Below, piece after piece: positions 34,045 to 45,169 of a stretch of DNA of 64,000 nucleotides (the first letter of the stretch is position 1; every line of letters starts with the position of its first letter). A program made the position numbers and the translations under genes. Under the pieces are notes generated by a model, which was given only the letters and a program-made list of their open reading frames with translations, was not told the DNA's origin and did no database searches. Source of the DNA: Panicum virgatum (taxonomy: Eukaryota; Streptophyta; Magnoliopsida; Poales; Poaceae); assembly GCF_016808335.1 (NCBI RefSeq), contig NC_053153.1, forward strand, positions 30,759,590-30,823,589, given 5' to 3'.

Positions 34045-37000
34045 GAAGCGGAATGGCCCTGCATCCCTCAATCGCGGCCTCCTTTCCCTGCGCCAGCTCC
34101 CACGCGCCCGGCCCGCCTTCCGCGTTCCCGCTCGGCCTGCCCCGCACGCCGCGCCAGCCCAAACTCCGCGCTCAGCCGAGCCGCTGCCGCTCTCAGCGCC
34201 GCACGCGTCGCGTCCGCCCGTCGCTGACAGCCCTAGCCCACCTGTCGGCCCTGTCTTCCTCCTCCCGCGTTCCCCGCTCGCGCAATGGAATCCGCTCGTG
34301 ATCCCCGCCGTGACCTTCCCAGGGCACACGCGCCGAGATCTTCGGCCATCCCCTTTTAACGCACCCACGGCCCCTCTGCACCTCCTCCCATCCCGAGCCG
34401 CCGCCAGCTTGAGATCCTCCACGCCCGCCTCGCTGCACCGTGACGAGATCCTGCGCCGCCGTGGAACCGGCCGCCCTGCTGCACCTCCACTCCTGAAATC
34501 CGCCGCTACGGCTTCGCCGTGAGTCCAGGGAACTCACCGAGGCCTCCACCCGCGACTCCAGGGCCTGCGCGCACGGGAATTTCCCTGAGATCTCGCCGTA
34601 GGTAAGCTCGGCTGCCACCGTGATTTCATGCTGCCGGCGCGTTTCAGCTCTCCCTGACCCTCTGTACGCCGTCGCAGCCTGACGCTGCACCCGCCCGTGG
34701 AGCCCAGACGCCGGACGCTGCACGCCTACGGCCCTTCCCCGAGCACCGCCCGCGACCATTGCCTGGAGTTCGCCGCCGTCCCTGCTGTGCTGCGTGTCCG
34801 GTCAATTCCGGCCTCTGTGAGCACCGCTTTCGCCCCTCTCCCTGTTAGGCCCGCTAGTGTAGCTGTATAGCGTCCCAGAGACCGGAACGCTGTTCCGGCG
34901 TGCCGCCGCCGCAGGCAGTGCCACTCCGCCGTGGGCAAATACCTCTGTGCACCGTAGGGCCACGCAGATGCCTCGCGTAGGATTGTTTCACCCCATGCAT
35001 ACTCCCTGTCCCGCCCACAACCAGTGCCGCTCTCGCGAATGCACGAATGTGCGCACGCCGGCGAGCCTCGCCACACTGAACCGCCTCCGCCGCCGCGCGT
35101 GCCATCCAGCTCACTACAGCCCCGTACAAACCACCTAGGTAGATCACCCGTGCCATGCTCTAGCTGCCTGACCCGATCCCAAGCCGAATCAGGGTCGGAA
35201 TCGCTCGATTTCGTCGCGCCGGCGAGTCCGCTGCCGCGCTCCACCGCGGGAACAGGTCGATGGCGACCTGCGCCGCTGCCCAGCGCCCCGTTGGTTCCTG
35301 ATCGTCGGATCTAGCGTGGACGCACGAGATTAGATCGGCGTACCCCTTCGTCCTTAGCCCTCATATCTCGATCCAACGGATCAGATCCGTAAATACCGGT
35401 TCGCCGTGGCTGTTTTGCTAAAGAGTCCCTGGACTTCTTTGAAATCAACCCACAGTTCTGGTAGTTCAAAAGCAATTAGAATTAGGTCCTGTTTTTATCA
35501 CTTAAACCCCTGCGCTTTTCCCTTTTTAGGTCTGCCGTCCAGCCCCTATCTTTTTGCGAGTTACACCCCAGATCTATAGTTTAATTATGGTTTAGTCCCT
35601 GGTTTTTGCAGAAAACCCCTAGAAACTTAGTTTTTCTTGCAGAAAAGCCCCTAGATCTAGTTTTAGGCCTAGTTTTTGCGTTCTAGCCCCGTTTTAGGTG
35701 TTCTTTATGTGCACGCGATCGTTGTAACGTGTAGAATAGTTTTAGCTTAGTTTTGTTTGCTATTTTTATGTATTGTTGTACTGTTTCTTAGTGTTTGCTC
35801 TTGTTTGCTTCTATGTTTATGTGTTGCCTGGTTTTTGGCCATGTGTTCGTGAGTAGACGTTGATCCTTCGGAGGAGTACCAGTACCCGGAGCGGCCAGCA
35901 TCTTCTGAGCAGTTTGAGCAGGAGGAACAGTGTGAGGAAGTCAAGTATAACGTGAACACCACCTATCACCTTTAAACACAATTTCATACTGCATTTTAAT
36001 ACTATATGCCTATAAGGACTTTCCTAGCCACTTTATATCCTTTATATATATCCCTTGGGTTGCATCTTGGTTAGTTGAGCTAGGTGCCGCGCTATAACAC
36101 ACTTGGTCCTTTTTAATTAATTTGATTAATGGTTTATGCAACTTAATTCTGAGAGTGGCCCTCTGTGTTGTGCTTGAGTGGCTCACGTCTCGTTAAAATT
36201 GGTTTTTATAGAAACATGGTTTAGGGGGCCAGCACGGTGCTTAGTGCTTGGTTGGCCACTCTCCATAAGGACCGGTTCAAAGAGAGACAACCTGGGACAA
36301 CAGCGCTACCACAAGACTGGAATGAGACGGTCTTGGGGTAATAATTAGGTCTTTTTGGTTTGGAGTAACTTACCTGCGGGGCAGGGGAGGTAAGCTTCAA
36401 TGGTCCCTGCTCCTCCGGCTTGGTCTGTGCTTGGTCTGTGCACCTGTGTCTTGTACCCCCGTGAGGTGGGCCCCATCGTCGCCGATCCACCCTCGCGGTT
36501 ACTCCTTACCAACGAGATTCTTTGTAAAGGCCTCGTAGTGTGCTTGCTAGCCATCTCACCTACGGAAGTGTGATGAACAACTAGCGTAGCTCACGATTTG
36601 TGGGTAAAGATGTGCAACCTCTGCAGAGTGTAAAACTAGTATACTAGCCGTGCTCACGGTCATGAGCAGCCCAGATCCTCCTTTTGATTAGTGGGGTTAT
36701 CTTCCTTTGGTTAGGAGGGTTTCCCCGGGTGGTTGGCTTGGTTTGGTTCTCAGTAGTATCATAATTAATTCTAATTAATTACTATGTAACTGGGGTATGG
36801 TAACTCATCAACTTGTAGTAAATAGCTGTAATAACTGGGGTGGTCTAGGCGTTCGTCTCTCAGTCGACGTCCCTGTGGTGCCCAGCTTCCGAGAGACTTC
36901 GTATATGTTTTACGCTTCCGCATACTCTATATCAGACATTTTGTCATTAATGTAATAAATAACATTCATATTCGCTTTATTATATCTTTTTATGTGATAT

Positions 37001-37101
37001 GTGCTGTGATATACTGTTCATTCTGTTGTATATACGTGTGACTTGATCCTAGCACGTATATGATTGCTCGGTTTATGTCCTTTTATAAACCGGGTGTTAC
37101 A
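34045..37101 (+). repeat. A-family LTR, 5'-truncated and diverged
   Basis: 35400-37101 is clearly the reverse complement of parts of the LTRs at 1-3328 and 61591-64000 and ends AAACCGGGTGTTACA. The GC-rich part 34045-35330 occupies the place of the LTR's GC-rich region but I could not align it base by base. The AT-rich TGTAACACCC start is missing, so this is a truncated copy or the LTR of a related subfamily. GC-rich open frames on both strands are not called genes. Confidence 0.65.
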
Positions 37102-37752
37102 AGTATGATGTTTGTCCATCCGAAGGGTGGGGGTTCCGCGCGGGATACTAGAGTATCGCTTACTAGTGTAGACATGGTGTCTGGGTTAGTTAAGTATTGT
37201 TGGATGTTGCCCTTTCCCACAGTTTGTAGAGGTAGCCTGCAGGTGGTGACAGCCCTGTTTAGTGCCATCGCAATCCTCCACGTTCGGATGGGGGGGAGGG
37301 GGTAGAAGGGTTATAAAATGCTGTGATGGCTTGACAATCATATCTATCAGCTATTTGCACAGTTCTTCCTTGTACAAGGAATAACTAGATAGAGACTAAT
37401 CACATTAAGTGCCTTGTGTAAAGTGCTAGTAAACGGTATAGATTTCTTGAAAACATTAGATACACCTTGACTAACATACTTCTAAATAGCTCCCTGTCTC
37501 TTTTTACTTTTGTTAGAGCTGAGATTTGCTTGTGTTTCACACTACCTTCATACATATTTATCTTACCCCCGCTTATGCATTTAAATATTCCATTGAGATT
37601 AGTTCATATTGCCTACCTACACAATTTAGTCACCGCCTTCCCTGCAGAATTATAAATAACACCACATAATACTCTCTGGGTAAAATGCTGCACCAGTGAT
37701 TTCGTCCGCTTGCGGAATGATTCATAGTTCATGATAGTTTGGTTTTCATTAA
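37102..37752 (+). repeat. Athila-like LTR fragment
   Basis: Shares GGTAGCCTGCAGGTGGTGACA and TCCTCCAC(G/A)TTCGG words with 59580-59760, and a TCCGCTTGCGGA word near 37705 with the solo LTR at 21029-22541. Its 5' part is missing, replaced by the end of the A-family LTR. No ORF. Confidence 0.55.
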
Positions 37753-38664
37753 TTGCTATATGAAATGTCGAGGCATTTATTAGCGCCGATGCCGGGCATT
37801 TTTGATGCCTTTACCGGAACCAGGCTGAATGATCCTGTTTCTGAAGTAGACATTACAAAATACCAACAGTTGATTAACACCACCCGGCGAACAAGTCTTG
37901 CTCGACACTCGCAAGCAGAAGCCCGAAGGCGTCGTTGGCTTCGCTAGGGTCAAGGCAGCGTCATTTTCTGCTTCCTCTAATTCGACTACACTACTTCCTC
38001 TGCTTCAAAATCGTATCTCTATGTAGAGTGATCTGAGGAGACGATGAGGTTCAACCCGTGCTAAGAGCGCGAGCGCCCAAGAACCAAGGATCCGAGGCCT
38101 ATGCAATGAAGTCAAGCGACGAAGATTCCACATTCATCATCACCGAAGACCTTCATCACCGCCAAAGATCTTCATCGTCATTAAGACCGAAGTCAATCAA
38201 CAGCTGGAATGTTATCATCTTGTATATGTAGGCCCACTAGGCGTGAGGGCTCTTTTCTCCATCTGTTTTGTCCCACTGGGTTTCGGTTGGAGTTTTTGGC
38301 GAGGTGTACGAGCGGGCGATCATGAGGATAATCCTCGTGGCCAAGGTCATAAACAGGACTAGGCCACGTCCTATGTATTCAGCTACTATGCTTTGTCGAA
38401 CCGACCAAAATAAAGTAGCTGAGGGGCTACTGTTGGGGGAATGACCTAGCCCATGTTGTAAATGGGCCTCATGTGACGGCCTAAATGTCTATCTGTAAAT
38501 CTTGTACTTACAAGGGGCTAGGAGCAAATTACCGCCTCCCCCCACCTATATATATAGATGACCCTAGGGGTTAAGTGGACTCTCTCTCCCCCTCTTGAGC
38601 ATTTCTTACTCCCTCTCTTATTTCCTGTTCTCTTGGCTGTCTTGGTGAATTCACCTCCCCAACA
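37753..38664 (+). mobile_element. 3' end of an LTR retrotransposon with a short 234-bp LTR
   Basis: A terminal piece of internal DNA includes a GTCCCACTGGGTTTCGG...TTTTTGGCGAGG stretch common in retrotransposon 3' UTRs, a polypurine tract GCTGAGGGGCTAC (38418-38430), then an LTR 38431-38664 that starts TGTTGGGG and ends CCCCAACA. A TATATATATAG word near 38551-38561 is the likely LTR promoter. The open frame 37753-37947 has no domain I recognise. The 5' part of the element is absent. Confidence 0.65.
38431..38664 (+). repeat. Short LTR, TGTTGGGG...CCCCAACA
   Basis: 234 bp, 8-bp terminal inverted repeat, preceded by a polypurine tract. No partner LTR in this window. Confidence 0.6.
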
Positions 38665-38672
38665 TCGCTCCC

Positions 38673-39032
38673 AAGGTCATAACTTAACAAAACATGTGAA
38701 ATTTACTGGTCCAAGTAAAAATATCTATAGACCATAGTATAAACTTCTCTCTATTCATGAGAAATTGCAGTCAAGGCTTGATTCAACGACCGCTAACAAC
38801 AACCAACCGTGTGCCAAGGGATGAGGGAACCCTTCCTTTGTGGAGAGACTTAGAAGTTCTTTGATTTCATCCCATTTTGCAGTCGTAACTTAACACAACC
38901 TATGGAACTTTATTACTTTTATTTAAATATGCACATACTATAGTATAAACTTTGTATTAGTCCTGTGAAATTGAAATCCAAATCAGGATTCAATGGCCGC
39001 TGACAAGGTCCGGCCATGTGCCAGGGGATAGA
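38673..39032. repeat. Diverged two-unit tandem duplication
   Basis: Units at about 38673-38828 and 38877-39032 share CATAACTTAACA(A/C)AAC, ATAGTATAAACTT, GATTCAA(C/T)G(A/G)CCGCT and CCATGTGCCA(A/G)GGG-type words. Non-coding. Confidence 0.5.
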
Positions 39033-40640
39033 AGCGGATCCAGCATGGGTGTAGGGGCATGACCCCCCCTCAAAAAAATAACAATTTTCAATAATGGATG
39101 ATAAAGAGGAAGAAGAATAGGACTCAGAAGAAGAAAAAGAGAGGAAGAAGAAACAGGGTGAAATGAGCTCCCCCTATTGAGGCCCTAGGTACGCCCCTGC
39201 CATCAGATGAGGTGAAAAAACTCCACGTGAATTTGACATTATGGTTAGAGAATAGAGGAAGTAGTGAGACCTGCCTTGACAACCAACAAGTCATTCAAAT
39301 TGGTTGAAGCTTTAGTAGCAAGCCCAAAAACTTGATCAGAATACTTGAAAACTGAAAGCATATCATTGATTGAGCTCCAATGTGGACTAGGCATCACATT
39401 TGCTTACCGACACCATGAAATAAATCATCAAGCCAAATGTTTCATCTCTTTGTTCATCCTTAAATGCCTACCACATTCGCTTACCTACAATCTTTCATAT
39501 CCACACCATTACCTCTCTTAGGCTAGCTATATGAGCAGCAATTCCATTCACACAACATATACTCACACTTGCTACTCCCATCCACATTTTTGTTCCGTAT
39601 ATATATTCTTGCCCTGTGGAGTATGGAGTCCTCGCTTTTAGAATGAGTTGTGTTCTTTTAACTCATTTTTGTCAATTGTAATGCTCTGTACATGATATTT
39701 TTATGGTTATATGGTAATGAACTCTCATGAAACTTGGTCCTACTATACATATTAGCACTTGCTGTCTACATTCCCATTCCATCAAAACTCCCCACCAAGC
39801 AGAACGTCAGCACAGAGGAACAAACTATTCACATAAACATCATAATTTCTATTTTTTTTTAAAAAAAGAGTACACCCCTAAAGAAAAGATTGTGGTATTT
39901 ATAGTACCTTAAGGAAATTCATCATTCCTAAAATGCCCATGCGCTCCATGAAATGCCGAGAATATTCCAAACCAACAGATCATTTTATAATAATAGCATA
40001 CAATTTGGACTTCTCTACCTAGCCCACACTTCCCTCGTGGTGTTGACGAAACCTTTGATGTAGCCTCATGCTACCCTCGTGATCTGCATCAAAACCTTTG
40101 ACCGCTTTGCAGAACCATCAACCCTTGTCCCTACCTAGACCGTGCTCAAACCTCATACATCGAAGGTATTCATCGCGATTCTCTTGATCATCCTTCATTT
40201 GCCAATATCTTTGACTACCTTCGCTCCGAAACTTCAGCATTTGCATTGCCAATGTTATTCCAAACATTGATTGGTTGTTATGATCTCTCCTTTAGGCTTC
40301 TCTGAACTTAGCTACAACCTTCAGTCCATGCTTATTGAAGTAGCGATCCCCAACAACCACTAAACAAAATAAGAGTTTCTAATATATATCGTCCTCTCAA
40401 TTCCTGTTGGTGCCCACTGATTACCACCAACCAAAGATACCGCTATTGTACCTAGGCATAATTTTGCTAGAGGTTTAAATATCATAAATGGTAAATCTTA
40501 AATAGCATATCCAAGCTCATATGGCTTCTTAGATAATAGAATGCATGGAATGGATTTGCATTAATGCAATTGATTCCTGCAAGATATTGAAAGCTTCATT
40601 TATGGTACTAGCCATATCCTAGTTGTTCACCCAACCTCCA
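39033..40640. other. Gene-free stretch upstream of the AP2-like gene
   Basis: AT-rich, no ORF with motifs and no clear element ends. It includes a poly-purine patch near 39095-39165 that reads like old transposon or UTR sequence. Confidence 0.4.
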
Positions 40641-40645
40641 TTGCA

Positions 40646-40651
40646 TATAAG
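40646..40651 (+). promoter_or_regulatory. Possible TATA box of the AP2-like gene
   Basis: TATAAG in TTGCATATAAGC, 57 bases before the end of the 5' leader. It would give a very short 5' UTR. Confidence 0.4.
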
Positions 40652-40707
40652 CAATTCACACTATATGCTAAACCTCCAACTGTGATCCCCTTGAAGCCAT
40701 TCACTCC

Positions 40708-41454
40708 ATGGCCACCACCGAACCTATTGCTGCTCTCAACCCAACCTCAGCCACCGTCGTCCAGTACCGCGGTGTTGTGATGCTGCCAGACGGCAAGTGG
40801 CGTGCCTATATTGTCAATCGAGATGGTGAGACATTCAACATCGGCAAGTTCGGGACGGCGACGGCCGCGGCGCTCGCACATGACCGTGTGATTCTCGCTA
40901 TCCTAGGTCCAGACACATCAGGGGCAGTGCTCAATTTCCGCGCCGCATTCAGCGACATAGAGCTGCGGTTCCTAAGCGGTCGCCATGCTCGGGCGCGCCC
41001 TTCAGGAGTGGTCGCCATGTTGCGACGGAGTGATGATGGCAGCTATGACACCGAGCTGTCCCGATTCGCAGCGAGTGCATTTGATGCGTACAGGGATCCA
41101 GATCTGGCATTCGATGTGGCAAACTTCCGGTTTGCGCATGGTGACATGCTCCATCGTCTCATGGAGAAGGCTGCCATTACTGCTGGCACCAACGCCAACC
41201 AGGAGACGCGTGACAAGGCCAAGCTGGAAGCCGAGAGGGAGGCATTTGTGCAGGCCGCCAAAAACAAGGCCACAGATGAGCTGTGGGTTGAGAGGTACCT
41301 CCATCGTCGGCAAGCGACTGACCATACGTTTGAGGATGAGAATAGGTGGCCTCCAGTGGTGCCTGTCAATGATGTCCATGTAGACTGGTCCACTGGGGAA
41401 GAGCTGATCTACCTGCCTCATGGTAGTAGCTATGTTGACGAGATGATTCTGTGA
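40708..41454 (+). CDS. AP2/ERF-domain-like protein (248 aa)
   Basis: Single-exon frame with ATG in good context (CTCCATGGCC). Residues 20-77 match one AP2/ERF DNA-binding domain: YRGV at the start, GKWRAYI, IGKFGTATAAALAHDR, and LGPD...VLNF at the end. AP2/ERF proteins are plant nuclear transcription factors that bind GCC or DRE boxes. Here the basic wing (VMLPDG in place of the usual RxRPWG) is altered, so DNA contacts may differ. The remaining 170 residues are unfamiliar, with a charged helical stretch near 165-190 and an acidic C terminus. No neighbour gene; a young Tekay element starts 0.9 kb downstream. Probably a host gene or recent retrogene; expression unknown. Confidence 0.75.
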   Translation: MATTEPIAALNPTSATVVQYRGVVMLPDGKWRAYIVNRDGETFNIGKFGTATAAALAHDRVILAILGPDTSGAVLNFRAAFSDIELRFLSGRHARARPSGVVAMLRRSDDGSYDTELSRFAASAFDAYRDPDLAFDVANFRFAHGDMLHRLMEKAAITAGTNANQETRDKAKLEAEREAFVQAAKNKATDELWVERYLHRRQATDHTFEDENRWPPVVPVNDVHVDWSTGEELIYLPHGSSYVDEMIL

Positions 41455-42360
41455 AGCAACCTAGTCAAGAACACAAAACAAGATGCTCACATGCATGATG
41501 ATTTTTGGATTTGATGCTTTCTACAGTGTAGATCTCGTGTTGAATTAAATGTGCCAATGCAATGTACCATTGTGGCTGTAGCAGGAGTATTGCACCTTTG
41601 TTTCATCGAATTGCATACCTCAAACTAAATTTTTTTGTGTATGTATTCCCTCCTTTAGCTCCTATTGGATTTCAATTGACCTAAAGTATGGAAGTTTTCA
41701 ATTGATAGTGTATTGTGTACATGATGATGCGTGGTATGGTTTCCACTGAGTTTGTCTTCTACCATATCTGACTTAGTGGGAGGATAAATAAAGTTGAATC
41801 TCAAGTATTAGCATTGTATTCAAATGCCATTACTAGTTGATGAATATTACAAATATGTATGGAGAAGTTCCTGCTGAAGCAAATATGTAAAAAAAACCCT
41901 TCAAAATGAGTTTATATACATGACAAGATAGGGGAAAATTGTAAAGTTAACATAAAAGATACAATGTGTATAAGATTCTCCTTTACAAGATAGAATAGGA
42001 ATGTGAAACTAACATAAAAGATACAATGTGTATAATGTTCATCTAGAAGAACCTATCTATGACATGTTTTAATTGCGGGCTGAAAAAGTCTTGTGCAATA
42101 TAGAAGAAACCTCCAGCTTGCATAGAAGGCAAATCATCCATTGTTGGCCGTCTTCGCTGGCAAATGTAGTCATGTGCAATTCAAGTCGCGACCATCCACC
42201 TCATCCATATCTAGCCCTCTATTTTTCATTATTATATTCCTCTTTTAGTGGCTTCACGATCCTTGGTGCCTTGTAGATCCCTTCTACTCCGCTTATTAGC
42301 CTAGCTCCAGATTGGGTGGCCTTAGGATAGGAGGAAAGATATGGATAAAGTACAAGGAAA
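41455..42360 (+). other. 3' flank of the AP2-like gene
   Basis: AT-rich; possible polyadenylation words near 41540 and 41786. No gene found. Two copies of AACATAAAAGATACAATGTGTATAA-type sequence lie near 41948 and 42008. Confidence 0.4.
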
Positions 42361-43144
42361 GTGATTGTGACACCTCAGGTGTCAGTACTTTTAAATACAA
42401 TCAATGTACCTTAGTTAAAGTTAAAATAAAAATTTGAGAAATTGATTCAAAGAGAAAGGACCAAATAGAATACCAATCATATAAAAGAAATTAAAGGAAA
42501 AAGAGAAAGGAGTGAAAAGCTACTCAAAATTTAATTCAAAAAAAAATGTGCACAAATTTTTTGTTGGCTCATGAGAGGTGTTTCAATTGACATGTGCTCA
42601 ATTGAACTTCAGCCAAAATCAAGTCAAAAACTGAATAAAACTAAAGTCCTTTTGTGCAAATATGCAAATGTACCAATAGTTCAAAATGTGAGTTTCAAAT
42701 GAAAATTTGCATAACACAAAAGTTGTAGATCTTGAAAAGTTATGCAAAAGTGGTATTCAACACTTTTCCATTTGAGCCCTCCAATTAGAAGATAATTTTA
42801 GTTTACCGAGAGGTCCCTGGAACTTCAGAAATCACAAATATGCCCTTATCTCCATCTCTCTCTTTCCCGGCCTGCTCTGTTCGCGCCGCCCGCCGTACGC
42901 CGCCGGTGGACTTCGTCCACCGCGCGCCCGCGGCCAAATGGACCCGGGGAAACCTCTCCACGCCACCTGGCCCGCCCCTTGGCGCCCTCCCACGCCCACA
43001 CGCGTCCCAGGCCGCTCCCCGAGCCGCCACGACACCCCCAGCCATGTGCCGCGCCGCTGCCGCTCCGCCCGCTCGCCGTCGACTCGCCCAGGCCAAATCG
43101 ACCGCCCCCAGTCACTCCATTCCTCACCCAGGAGCTCTTTGGCC

Positions 43145-43150
43145 TATAAA
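43145..43150 (+). promoter_or_regulatory. TATA box of the Tekay LTR
   Basis: TATAAA in GGCCTATAAAGACC, the only good core promoter match in the LTR; the start site would be near 43175. The same box is at 55029-55034 in the 3' LTR. The first ATG after it (43214) opens only an 11-codon upstream ORF. Confidence 0.7.
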
Positions 43151-43454
43151 GACCCCCAGAACCACCACAGTCGTGCCCCTTCTTCCCCTTCTTCCTCCTC
43201 CCGCCGCTCCGCCATGGCCGCCGAGATCCAGCTCTCGCGGACCGGCTAGCCCAGCCCCACATTGCCCCCTCCGACCACCGCAGCAGCTTCGCCACCTCCC
43301 AGTTAAGCTCCACGCGCGCGGAATCGAATCCAAACCCCCTCCCGAAGCCGTTCCCCTTTTGCGCCGCCGCCGGCGAGCTCAGGCTCACCGCGGACCGGCC
43401 AGCTCCGGGGAAGACCGAGCCCGACAGCTACCCCAGAAGCATCCACGAGCTCAC

Positions 43455-43640
43455 GCGGTGCTCGTGCGTGCCCTGTTCCACTACCCCGAGCCCTCCTTCG
43501 CCTCCAGCGCCGGCGAACCGAACAACCGACCCGCCATCAACGCCGACGAGCTTGAACCTGTGCTCCAAACGCTCGAACGTCGACCAGGGTAGGTGTTCCT
43601 CGATCCTTTCTCCCCCACGCGCCTCCCCGTGGCAGCCCCG
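43455..43640 (+). other. Conserved exon 1 segment of the LTR-borne ORF (Tekay copy)
   Basis: Aligns with 15630-15445 in the solo LTR without indels near its end: LVRALFHYPEPSFA and AGEPN up to LPVAAP and the shared donor CCCCG/GTAAGC. In this copy no ATG opens the frame and a TAG at 43590-43592 interrupts it, so it may be untranslated or decayed here. The same holds in the 3' LTR (TAG 55474-55476). Confidence 0.4.
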
Positions 43641-45169
43641 GTAAGCCCTGCACCGCAGAACACCACCGGCAAGATGCCACGGCGGAGAAGGCCGGCGAAG
43701 GACCCGGTTGTAATTTCTTTTTTTCGTTCAAGGGTGTCTCTGCAAGTTTTACAGTGTATACCAGTGAACTTCTAAAATGCGAAACAAATCACAAAAAAAT
43801 CAGAAAAATGCAAACTCAACTGATCTGGAATCCTTGTAAAAAAATCTACAAATTTTGTAACATTCACATTTGCAGAAACTCAACCGAATTTAATCTAGGG
43901 AAAAGAATAAGAAAACCACCTTATGCATGTTCATGAAGTTCTACCCATCAAATGACCTTGTTTTTGGATATGTTATCACTAATGGAATGCTAAGATCACA
44001 GTAAAAAGATGACACCAACCCAAAACAGTTATCATGTTAGAACAATCAAGATTCTCTAATCTGTTGTTAGTTTTTTTCGATTTAATTCAGGAAAATATGC
44101 ACATGACCTTGCTCTGAAAATTTTACTACAGACTTGTGCCACTGAATCCCTGCAAATCTCTAAATTTCAAATTTATTAGAGTTCGTGTGCTATATACCAT
44201 GATTTATGCTGGTTTAATCAACTTAATTCCTCATATATAGTTCTTATGCTCAGAAAAATCTATATTTATTTCTGGAGTCTCTTTTTAGCTCTATGTTCCT
44301 GTCTAAAAATTTTGAGCTGCAGTTACGGAGTTTTGCTTTGTTGAATAATCATGCTTAGCATCTTAGGGCTAGATTTACTATTTTTGTTCTGAGTAATCTA
44401 CAATGTTTCTGATCTTTATTTTTGGGCATGATCTTGTTTAGAGTATGTTCTACCCGTGATAAAAAGTTCAGATGCAATACTGGTCAAATGCATCTTGAGA
44501 AATTTATGCAAACTCATGTTAAGTTAACTGAATAACTAATTTATCATAGTGAGTTAAATCTTGAAAAATTTTGTGGAGTATGTTTAACTCAGGACTAGTA
44601 TCTGGTAAAAATTTGAGAACCAAATCCTTAGTAAAACTTTCTGTAGAATTAATCTTTGTTAATGGCTTGCTGTTTTTAATCTTTTTATCACCTCCGCTAT
44701 ATAAGTGTATAAAATCTGGAAAAATTTCAGTACTGAGTTTATGCTTTGAAGTTGCTTGCATAAAATTTGTAGCACCATAACCCATGTTGAACATTCTGTA
44801 CAAAAAGATGAAGCAACTAGAGTAATCCATTTGCATGAATAGTTATAGTTTTTGCTCTATGGTAGATGCTGAAATTTATACCATGAATGTTCAAGTTTGA
44901 ATCTGAGTTACTTTAGTGTTTCATCACTAGCTCTTTAGTAGTTGTGTTGTTAAGGAATAATGAAAGCATGCTATGTGTTGAAATTAAAAATGAAAACCCA
45001 AAACCCCACTCATTCATGAATAACCGTAGTTATGTTTGCTACTCTATAAACGATTGCCCATGCAATGAAATGTGAAATCATCACTAAATTAACTTTCGTG
45101 GACTACAACTTTATCGTGAAGGAAAGAAATTATATCCCTGGATAACTCAAAATCTTGCATTGCATATAG

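Noticed and set aside
33865..35244. Overlapping frames of 168-188 codons on both strands
   Set aside because: GC-rich LTR sequence with arginine/alanine-rich translations in many frames; no domain and no codon pattern.
37753..37947. 64-codon ORF as a gene
   Set aside because: Lies in the 3' internal part of a truncated retrotransposon and has no recognisable motif.
42840..43592. 250-codon proline/alanine-rich frame in the Tekay LTR as a gene from its first ATG
   Set aside because: Its start lies upstream of the TATA box and most of it has no counterpart in the solo LTR; only the end (from about 43455) is conserved and is listed separately.
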